Assembly (NCBI RefSeq): GCF_019063845.1
Contig: NZ_CP077683.1
Span: 2,542,001 to 2,606,000 of the forward strand
Origin: Geomonas subterranea
Lineage (GTDB): Bacteria; Desulfobacterota; Desulfuromonadia; Geobacterales; Geobacteraceae
Direction of reading: 5' to 3'
DNA: 64,000 nucleotides
Positions 12,547-19,743 of this stretch are shown here, one piece after another. Position 1 is the first letter of the stretch. Each line of letters starts with the position of its first letter. The translations under genes and the position numbers were made by a program. The notes below the pieces were generated by a model. The model saw nothing but the letters and a program-made list of their open reading frames with translations, made no database searches and was not told the origin of the DNA.

Positions 12547-12578
12547 TTAACCATGGTTAAGGAGTTAACCCAGGTTAA
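12547..12578. promoter_or_regulatory. Twin palindromes, candidate enhancer site for the NtrC-type regulator
   Basis: TTAACCATGGTTAA (12547-12560) and TTAACCCAGGTTAA (12565-12578) share arms TTAACC/GGTTAA, and their centres are 18 bases apart. They lie about 220-240 bases upstream of the putative dctA start site, a usual distance for sigma-54 activator sites. Confidence 0.6.
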
Positions 12579-12660
12579 GACCATTGCCATTCCGGAGGAG
12601 GATCGGCGCGGCCGGGATTGGGGTTGGGGGGCAAAAGGAGTAAAAAAATTTCCCGGGTCT

Positions 12661-12686
12661 GGGCGGGAAGAGTGGCCTTCCCGCCC
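12661..12686 (-). terminator. Terminator-like hairpin after the response regulator gene
   Basis: Perfect ten-base stem GGGCGGGAAG / CTTCCCGCCC with a six-base loop, 8 bases past the regulator stop at 12694. On the minus strand an AAATTTTTTT run follows about 14 bases later. Confidence 0.6.
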
Positions 12687-12693
12687 GCCGGAA

Positions 12694-14099
12694 CTACTTG
12701 CGCGACATCTTGAGACGCTTGTTGAGCGCCGGCGCGGAGATGCCCAAAAGTCGTGCCGCGATGGCCTGGACACCGTTGGCGCGGGCGATCGCCTCTTCCA
12801 CCAGGAGTTCGGCGGCCTCGACAAAGGTGGGGAGGCGCTCGAAGGTCGCAAACGGGTTTTGACTTTTGGAGGGAAGCGGTGCCGCATCACGGCTTTGCCC
12901 TATCGCCTTCAAAAAGCTTTCCATGGAAAGGATGCGCTCCTTGTGCAGGCTGACCGCGTTGTAGACCATGCCGCGCAGCTCGCGCACGTTGCCGGGGAAG
13001 CTGTAGGTGGCCAGCACCTGGGCCAGTTCCTTGGGCGGGGTCGGCTTCTTCTTCCCCAGCGACTTGGCGGCCTCGTTCAGGAAGTAGTCGAGCAGCAGGG
13101 GGATATCCCCGTCCTGTCCCTGAGCGGCGGTATGTTGATCCGGTGGGTGCAGAGACGGTAGTAGAGGTCGCGCCGGAACTGCCCCGCCGCCTCCCTGGCC
13201 GCCAGGTCGCGGTGCGTCGCCACCACGATGCGCGCGTTCATCCGCTTGGGGCGGTCCCCGCCCAGCGGGAAGTACTCACCCTCCTGCAGCAGGCGCAGCA
13301 GCTTCACCTGCGACGCGATGCTGAGGTCCCCGATCTCGTCCAGAAACAGCGTCCCGTTCCCTGCCTGCTCGATCATGCCCGGCCGCGCCTGGTCAGCGCC
13401 GGTGTAGGCGCCGCGCACGTGGCCAAAGAGCGTGTCGGCGAACACGGTATCGTCCAGTCCCGCCACGTTCACGGCCACCAGCGGCCCCGAACAGCCGCTC
13501 AGCGCGTGCACGGCGCGGGCCACCAGTTCCTTCCCCACACCGCTCTCCCCGGTGATCAATAACGGCTGGTGGCTCGGAGAGACAGCCTCCACGTAGTTGA
13601 ACAGATCGTGCATGCGCGGATCGGCGGTGACGATGTCAACGAACGCCTCCGGGTGCTTCAACTCCCGCGACAGCATCCGGTCCGACATGGTGCGGAACTC
13701 CTGCTGCAGCTCGAGAATCCGGACCGCCCTCAGCACGCCACCCACCAGGCGGTCCTCCTCGTCGGTCTTGACGATGTAGTCGAAGGCCCCAAGCTTCATG
13801 CAGCGCACCGCCGTCTCCAGCTGGTTCAGACCGCTCACGATGATGGTCATGATGCCGGGGTGGCTTTCGCCGATCTGCTGCAACAGCGTTTCGCCGCACG
13901 GCTGCGGCATGGTGAGGTCCAAGAGCACGAGGCCGATCCCCCCCTGGTCCAGCATCCCCATCACCTCGCGGCTTTCCTGACAGGTGACGATGTTGTTGAT
14001 CCCGGCGCAGCTCTTCAGGGTGAGCGCGAACGACTTGAGCCAGGCGGGCTCGTCATCGACCAGCAGGATGCTGAAGGCGGGGTAGAGACTTTTTTTCAT
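12694..14099 (-). pseudogene. NtrC-type sigma-54 response regulator, split by a frameshift
   Basis: The 5' frame (14099-13077) encodes a receiver (SILLVDDEPAW, phosphoacceptor in VLLDLTMP, Lys in DYIVKTDE) and most of the AAA+ domain: Walker A GESGVGKE, GAYTGA in place of GAFTGA, Walker B TLFLDEIGD. After NIPPLRDR it shifts frame and stops. The other frame carries on with DIPLLLDYFLNEAA, SFPGNVRELRG and a C-terminal Fis-type helix-turn-helix (AARLLGISAPALNKRLK), ending at 12694. One base is missing near 13107-13115 beside a GGGG run. Restored, the protein would have about 467 residues, normal for the family. The cause may be a real mutation or a sequencing error in the G run. Its ATG overlaps the kinase stop by 4 bases. 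Likely target: dctA. Confidence 0.85.
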
Positions 14100-15907
14100 G
14101 ATGCCGAACTCCTGTCGGGGACGGGAAAGGAAAGGGTCACCGTGGTGCCCGCCCCCGGGGTGGACTGGAACTGCAGGGTTCCGCCGTGTTCCTTGACGAT
14201 CCCCGCCGACACGGAGAGGCCGAGGCCGGTGCCCCCGCTCTCCCGCTTGGTGGTGAAGAAGGGGTCGAGCAGGTAGGGGAGGTGCTCCTCGGCCACTCCC
14301 ACCCCCTGGTCGGTGACTTGAAGCAGCACCTGCCCGAGGACGGCGTCGTGACTGGTCCGGACCAACACCCCACGGTCGCGGTCGGGGAGCGCCTGGCAGG
14401 CGTTCAGGACCAGGTTGACGATGACCTGCTCGATGCGCTGACCGTTGCCCAGGATCTTTGGCAGCGAGCCGTGGAAGACGGCCTCGAAGTGGTTGGTACA
14501 GGAACGGATGGTCGGATCCACCAGGCGCAGCGCGGTCCTCGTCACCGCGTCCAGGTCGATGAGCGACTTGTTCCCCATGTCCTTGCGGGCGAAATCCTTG
14601 AGGTCGTTCACGATGCGCTTGATGCGCTGGGCGCCGTCCTGCATCTCGTCCAGGATGCGCGGGATCTCGTCCCTCATCTCCGAGTAGGGCACCCCGCCGA
14701 GCATGAAGTCGCCGTGCTCGTGGTAATGCGCCTCCAGTATCTCCTCCGCGTCGTCATGCACCCTTTTGAGCACCGGGATGTCCAAAAGGAGCAGGCCGTT
14801 GGGGTTGTTGATCTCGTGCGCCACGCCGGACACCAGGGTTCCCAGCGAGGTCATCTTGTCGGCCTGGATCAGCTTGTCCTGGTGACGCTTCAGCGCCTCC
14901 AGCGCCTTGTTGCGCTCGGCCACCTCCTGCGCCAGCGCCGTGGTCCGCTCCGCCACCCGCTTGTGCAGCGTCTTCGACCAGAGCGCGAACACGGCCAGCA
15001 CGATCAAAAGGGGAACCAGGATCATGGCCCCGTACTTGAGCGCGAGTTCCCTGGTGACCCTGGGGGGATCGTTCACCCCGAGCCAGCGGTTGTAGATCTG
15101 GGCGTACTGGCCGGTCTTGATGACGATGGCGAGCCCCTCGTTGAAGCGGGACAGCAGTTCCTTGTCGCCGCGTTGCACCGCGTAGCAGTACTGCTCGCTC
15201 ACCACGGCCTTGGCCACAGGAACCAGGTTGGAGAGGCGCAGCTCCCGGATCAGGTAGATGCCGGGGAGCTGCGCCACCACCGCATAGTCCCCCTGCCCCG
15301 AGGCGAGCAGGCGGAGCGCCTCGGCCGGCGTCGGGGTGAGCACCAGGTCCTTGGCGAACCCCAGCTGCTTCAGGCGCTCGTGCATGATGCCGTCCTGGAA
15401 AACGAGCACCTTCTTGCCGCGCAGCTCCTCCAGGCTCTTGACCGGTCTGGCGTCGCGCCGTGCGAAGATGGCATGATGCACGATGGTGTGCGGAGGCGAG
15501 AACTCGACCGAGTTCAGGCGCTGCGCCGAATAGGAGAGCCCCTGCAGGATGTCGATGCTGCCGTCCTGGAGCCCGGCGCGCACCTCGGACCAGTTGCCAA
15601 ACCGGAAGCGGACCTTCATCCCCATCACCTCGGCGATGGCACGGGTCAGGTCCACGTTGTAGCCGGCGGGGTTGCCGTCCTTGTCGATGAATTCGTAGGG
15701 GGGATAGGCGCGGTCCCCTCCCACCACGACGGTGGCGGGTGGCCCCTGGTGCGCAGGCTCCGGTATGAAGTCGGCCGATGCAGCAAGGCACAGGGGGACC
15801 AGCAGCAGGAACAGGGCCAGGAGGGTGATGCCGGGGAGAGCCTGGGTAAGGCGAAGAAACCTTATGCCGAAGGATTGCGTTTTGCCTGTCAAGGCGCGCT
15901 GGACCAC
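14096..15907 (-). CDS. Sensor histidine kinase with periplasmic solute-binding (SBP family 3) domain
   Basis: 603 residues from the GTG at 15907, preferred because AAGGACGGAG precedes it; a GTG at 15940 is possible but has no ribosome-binding site. A first membrane segment (ITLLALFLLLVPLCLAAS) leads to a domain like the amino-acid-binding proteins of ABC importers (VVVGGDRAYPPYEFIDKDGNPAGY to YAQIYNRWLG). A second membrane segment (AMILVPLLIVLAVFALW) follows, then a coiled linker, the HisKA box VAHEINNPNG and the ATPase motifs DQGVGV, FFTTK and GTGLGLS. It should sense a small solute outside the cytoplasmic membrane and phosphorylate the regulator it overlaps (ATGA). The ligand may be a dicarboxylate or amino acid carried by the downstream DctA; this is inference. 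Confidence 0.88.
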   Translation of the reverse strand: MVQRALTGKTQSFGIRFLRLTQALPGITLLALFLLLVPLCLAASADFIPEPAHQGPPATVVVGGDRAYPPYEFIDKDGNPAGYNVDLTRAIAEVMGMKVRFRFGNWSEVRAGLQDGSIDILQGLSYSAQRLNSVEFSPPHTIVHHAIFARRDARPVKSLEELRGKKVLVFQDGIMHERLKQLGFAKDLVLTPTPAEALRLLASGQGDYAVVAQLPGIYLIRELRLSNLVPVAKAVVSEQYCYAVQRGDKELLSRFNEGLAIVIKTGQYAQIYNRWLGVNDPPRVTRELALKYGAMILVPLLIVLAVFALWSKTLHKRVAERTTALAQEVAERNKALEALKRHQDKLIQADKMTSLGTLVSGVAHEINNPNGLLLLDIPVLKRVHDDAEEILEAHYHEHGDFMLGGVPYSEMRDEIPRILDEMQDGAQRIKRIVNDLKDFARKDMGNKSLIDLDAVTRTALRLVDPTIRSCTNHFEAVFHGSLPKILGNGQRIEQVIVNLVLNACQALPDRDRGVLVRTSHDAVLGQVLLQVTDQGVGVAEEHLPYLLDPFFTTKRESGGTGLGLSVSAGIVKEHGGTLQFQSTPGAGTTVTLSFPVPDRSSAS

Positions 15908-16106
15908 TGCTCCGTCCTTAAAGCTGGGATGCGGGCTCACCGCTGCCGGTCGGCTAAAGGGAGGCCCATCACACTATCGCACGCATGAAGCACTCAAGTC
16001 AATGAAGCTCATGAGAAACGGGGCAAAGGGGGAGGCACCTGCGGGGTAAAAAGGGGCGCAAAGGGGAGAGGCACCTGCGGAGCCAGTCCCCTTTAGCACG
16101 TTACGG

Positions 16107-18110
16107 CTACGCTTCGGCGCTGCTCCGCGGGAGCCGCGCGGCCACCAGCTCGGCCAGGTCGCGCGCGGCGAGGTTCCCTTCCAGGCCGCCGGTCTTGATG
16201 CCGTCCTCGAACATGGTAAGGCAGAACGGGCAGTTGGAAACCAGCATGGGGGCGCGGGTTTCGCCGGCCATCTGCACGCGGGCAGTGCTGATGCGGGTCC
16301 CCACCTTTTCCTCGGCGAGGATGCGCCCCCCTCCCCCGCCGCAGCAGAAGCTCTCCAGACGGTTTCTATCCATCTCGGCGATGTTGCCGCCCAGACGCTG
16401 CAGCATCTCGCGCGGCGGCTCGAAGATGTCGGCATAGCGGCCGATGTAGCAGGAGTCGTGGTAGGTGCAGTCGAAGCTCTCGCCCGGTTCAAGCTGCAGC
16501 CCCCCCTGCTGCACCAGGTCCGCCAGGAAGGTGGTGTAGTGGCGCACCGGGACCTCCAGGCCGAGTTCCTTGTAGTCGCGGGCCAGGGCGTTGAAGCAGT
16601 GGGGACAGGTGGTGACGATCTCCTTAACGCCGTACCCCTTGATCCTTTCGATGTTCTCCTGCGCCATGGTCTGGTACAGGTACTCGTTGCCCAGCTTCCT
16701 CGGCGGCTCCCCGCAGCACTTCTCCTCCTTGCCCAAGATGCCGAGCCTGATACCCGCCGCGGAGCAGATTTTCGCGAAGGCCCTGGCCACCTCCTTGTTG
16801 CGGCGGTCGAATGAGGCGTAGCACCCCACGAAGTACATCACGTCGAAGGGCTCGCCGCTCTCCAGGGTCACCACGTCGAGCCCTTCGGCCCAGGCGCCGC
16901 GCTCGGCCCAGGCCAGTCCGAAGGGGTTGCCGTTCACCTCGTAGTTGCCCATGGCGGTCTGCACCTCGTCACCGGGAAACTTCCCCTCCATGAGCGCCAG
17001 GTTCCTGCGCATCTCGAGGATCTTGTTGACGTGCTCTATGTCCACCGGGCAGATCTCCTGGCAGGCGCGGCAGGTGGTGCAGTCCCAGAGCACCTCCTCG
17101 GTGACGTAGCGGCACAGGTCCCCCTGCGGGTCGTTGAGCGCCATCTCCCCCACCTGCTGCACCACCCGCATCGGGGAGAGCGGCTTTTCGGTGTACCAGG
17201 CGGGGCAGCGGTCCTGGCAGCGCTTGCACAGGGTGCAGGCGTCGGCGTCGTAGATGTCCTTCCAGGCGAGATCGGTGACCTTGGCGGCGCCGAACTGCTC
17301 CGCGGTCTCGTCTTCGAGGTTGATGGTGGCGATGGCCCCCTTGGGACGCAGGTCGGTGAACAGGTAGTTGGCCGGATCGGTGAACAGGTGCCTCAGCTTC
17401 GTGAAGGGGATGGCGACGATGAAGGCCATGGCCAGGAAGAAGTGCAGCCACCACATGGCCTTGTGGGTAACCGAGATGGTGGCGGGGTTCATTGCGGCGA
17501 ACAGGGGGGTCAGCAGCAGCCCGCCGGGGGAGAGCCGGGCCAGCTCCGGGTTCTGGTGCACCTCGGTGGCGGCCATCCGGAGCGCCTCCACCACGAATCC
17601 GGTGACCAGGATGGTGAAGAGGAGCGCGTGGGCCAGGTAGTCGTCACCCTTGGTAGGGAGGGCTTTGGGCCGGACCAGGAAGCGCCGCACGAAGAGCCCC
17701 GCCAGCATGAGGATGGCGATGATGCCGGCCAGGTCGAGGACGAGGGAATACCCCTTGTAGAAGGTCCCCTTCAGGAAGGTCCACCCCGCCAGCGGCGCGG
17801 TGAAGTCGGCCTGCAGCATGATGAGCAGCGTGCCGATGAACAGGAGCAGAAAACCCCAGAAGAAGAAGGCATGCAGCGTCCCCGGCACCTGGACCCGAAG
17901 CACCTTGGCCTGGGTCAGGGCGCCCCGCACCATGAGCTTCAGGCGCAGCGAGAGCCGGTCCAGCCGGTCCAGGGGCTTCCCCTGCCGGTACATCGGCAGC
18001 CGGGACCGGAACCCCCAGGCGCAACCTCCCAGGGCCAGGAAGGCGAACAGGTACATGACCCAGATCAGGGCATGGTTGACGTTCCAGTAGATCTCGCGTG
18101 TCGCTTCCAT
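16107..18110 (-). CDS. Membrane-bound Fe-S oxidoreductase (NarI-like membrane part fused to 4Fe-4S and CCG domains)
   Basis: 667 residues from the ATG at 18110, preceded by AGAGGTG; an ATG at 18140 lacks a good site. About five membrane helices occupy residues 1-240, with His residues that could bind haem b. Two clusters follow (CTLCKRCQDRCP and CTTCRACQEICPVD), then two CCG domains (EKCCGEPPRKLG with CPHCFNAL, and SFCCGGGGG with CPFCLTMF), as in HdrD, GlpC and the membrane partners of electron-transfer flavoprotein. Likely role: moving electrons between a soluble donor and the menaquinone pool. In relatives such genes often stand beside etfAB, but none is present here. It starts about 105 bases after the DUF523/DUF1722 stop. 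Confidence 0.85.
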   Translation of the reverse strand: MEATREIYWNVNHALIWVMYLFAFLALGGCAWGFRSRLPMYRQGKPLDRLDRLSLRLKLMVRGALTQAKVLRVQVPGTLHAFFFWGFLLLFIGTLLIMLQADFTAPLAGWTFLKGTFYKGYSLVLDLAGIIAILMLAGLFVRRFLVRPKALPTKGDDYLAHALLFTILVTGFVVEALRMAATEVHQNPELARLSPGGLLLTPLFAAMNPATISVTHKAMWWLHFFLAMAFIVAIPFTKLRHLFTDPANYLFTDLRPKGAIATINLEDETAEQFGAAKVTDLAWKDIYDADACTLCKRCQDRCPAWYTEKPLSPMRVVQQVGEMALNDPQGDLCRYVTEEVLWDCTTCRACQEICPVDIEHVNKILEMRRNLALMEGKFPGDEVQTAMGNYEVNGNPFGLAWAERGAWAEGLDVVTLESGEPFDVMYFVGCYASFDRRNKEVARAFAKICSAAGIRLGILGKEEKCCGEPPRKLGNEYLYQTMAQENIERIKGYGVKEIVTTCPHCFNALARDYKELGLEVPVRHYTTFLADLVQQGGLQLEPGESFDCTYHDSCYIGRYADIFEPPREMLQRLGGNIAEMDRNRLESFCCGGGGGRILAEEKVGTRISTARVQMAGETRAPMLVSNCPFCLTMFEDGIKTGGLEGNLAARDLAELVAARLPRSSAEA

Positions 18111-18215
18111 ACGGCACCTCTGAGGTTGCGGAATTGGCAAACTATAGCCGAAGAGGGCGCTTCAGGATAGAGAAAATCTAATAGGCGGGTTTGGGGATGA
18201 GCAGCCGGAGACGGG

Positions 18216-19172
18216 CTAGACGTGGTTGCGCAGCATGAGCTCCGCCGGGTGGGGGGAGAGGTAGACCTGCTGCCGCAGGTACTCCTGCCGGTACTTGGCG
18301 ACGTAATGTTTGAGCATGGTGAGGGGCACCACCAGGGGCACCACCCCGTCGTGATACTGCGCGATCAGCTGCGAAAGCTCCTGCTTCTCCTCGGTGCAGA
18401 GGTTCTTTTTAAAGTACCCCATGATGTGCATCAGCACGTTGGTCTGCTTCTTCACCGTCGCGTGCAGCTCCAGGGCCTTCATGTAGAGCTCCTGGTAGCG
18501 CTCCAGCAGTTGCGGGAACGGAAGCTCCTTCCCCCGGGCCACCAGCGCCCCGAGCTCGCGGTAGAGCTGGGTGCTGTGCGACATGACCAGCAGTTTCTGG
18601 CAGGTGTGGAACTGGACCAGCTTGCCGAGGTCGGGTTCATCCGCGAGAAAATCCTTCCAGCGCCGGAAGGCGAACACCCGCTCGATGAAGTTTTCCCGCA
18701 GCACCGGGTCGTTCAGCCTCCCCTCCTCTTCCATGGGAAGCTGCGGGAAGCGCCGCGCCACCGCGGCGGCGAAGAGGCCACGCCCGGCGACCGGCGGCAT
18801 CCCCTCCCGGTACACCTTGACCCGGAACAGTCCCGAGGAAGGGGATCCCTTCTTGAAGACAAAACCGCACAGCTCCTCGTGCGCCAACTGCTCCACCTTG
18901 TTCCGGCAGAACTCCAGCATCTGGCCGGTCTTGTCGATGCGCGTCCGGTGGGTCATGAGCCGCGGCTTTTCCGGGTCGCCCTCCAGGCGCATCGCCTCGC
19001 GCGGCGTGCCCATGCCGCACTCCACCTCGGGGCAGACCGGCACGAAGCTGAAGAACCTCCCGAGGACCCCGGTGAGGTAAGGGTCGTGCTTATGGCCGCC
19101 GTCGTAGCGTACCTTCTCCCCCAGAAGGCAGGAGCTGACGCCTATCTTTATGGATGCGCCGGATCCGGACAT
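18216..19172 (-). CDS. DUF523 / DUF1722 (YbgA-like) protein
   Basis: 318 residues from the ATG at 19172, which follows GGAGG; a longer frame adds 12 unlikely residues. The first half is DUF523 (IGVSSCLLGEKVRYDGGHK, PVCPEVECGMGTPRE, then KKGSPSSGLF), with conserved Cys residues suggesting a metal or cluster site. The second half is DUF1722 (LVQFHTCQKLLVMSHS and HATVKKQTNVLMHIMGYFKK), the domain of E. coli YbgA. This fusion is common in bacteria and its biochemical role is not established. The gene lies upstream of the Fe-S oxidoreductase on the same strand. Confidence 0.85.
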   Translation of the reverse strand: MSGSGASIKIGVSSCLLGEKVRYDGGHKHDPYLTGVLGRFFSFVPVCPEVECGMGTPREAMRLEGDPEKPRLMTHRTRIDKTGQMLEFCRNKVEQLAHEELCGFVFKKGSPSSGLFRVKVYREGMPPVAGRGLFAAAVARRFPQLPMEEEGRLNDPVLRENFIERVFAFRRWKDFLADEPDLGKLVQFHTCQKLLVMSHSTQLYRELGALVARGKELPFPQLLERYQELYMKALELHATVKKQTNVLMHIMGYFKKNLCTEEKQELSQLIAQYHDGVVPLVVPLTMLKHYVAKYRQEYLRQQVYLSPHPAELMLRNHV

Positions 19173-19215
19173 GAGAAACCTCCGTCCCCGTGGTGGGGCG
19201 GGAGACATTGTGGCA

Positions 19216-19252
19216 GAAAAAGTCCCCCCGCGCCAGCGCCAAGGGGCGTTTT
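19216..19252 (-). terminator. Probable terminator after the small gene at 19254
   Basis: On the minus strand CCCC, a GCGC-TG-GCGC core and GGGG can form a nested stem, followed by ACTTTTT. It starts at the stop codon of the small gene. Confidence 0.45.
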
Positions 19253-19253
19253 T

Positions 19254-19472
19254 TCACAACAGCGGTGCGTCCTGCGGGGAGAAAAGCCCCTCGCCCATGA
19301 AGAGCCGCACCTGCCTGGGAAGCTGCGGCATCCTCAGGTCGTGCCGGGGGATCACGGTGGCACTGCGGTCCAGCAAAGCTTGCTTTTGGGGGCGGTTCTC
19401 CCTGCGGTGAGGCGTCGGCTTGGCGATCAAGATCAAGAGGGTGCTCCTTTTTGGACAGTATCTGCAGATCAT
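19254..19472 (-). CDS. Small hypothetical protein
   Basis: 72 residues starting MICRYCPKRSTLLILIAKP and ending LFSPQDAPLL. The protein is basic with no recognised domain. It is supported by strong G/C third-position codon use, unlike the overlapping alternative frame, and by a terminator-like hairpin right after its stop. Against it, no good ribosome-binding site precedes the ATG, so the true start may be an internal codon. The Cys pair near the start is the only notable motif. Confidence 0.4.
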   Translation of the reverse strand: MICRYCPKRSTLLILIAKPTPHRRENRPQKQALLDRSATVIPRHDLRMPQLPRQVRLFMGEGLFSPQDAPLL

Positions 19473-19743
19473 TTTCCATATGCAATAATTAAACCCATGA
19501 CATAAACTCCCGATTTATCGTGGGCCTCTCTGTGTGAGGGGTGCGAAAATGATGACAATGATTCAAGATTTATTCACACTGAGCCAGGAAGTTGACAGCG
19601 GCTAATCCCACTCTGACAATCGTGACAGGCAAGTCTTCCCCGCAAAGAGGACACAGCCTCAATTGAACAATCATCTTTATCTGATATAAACACTCTCAGT
19701 GTCATTCACCATACACCCAGCATCGAAGAAGCGGAGATACTTG

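Larger units (their letters stand above)
12299..12693. other. dctA control region
   Basis: 395 bases without a gene. From dctA outwards it holds a candidate -24/-12 promoter, a CAAAGG/CCTTTG inverted repeat (12485-12501), two TTAACC-N2-GGTTAA palindromes and the terminator hairpin of the upstream regulator gene. Confidence 0.7.
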
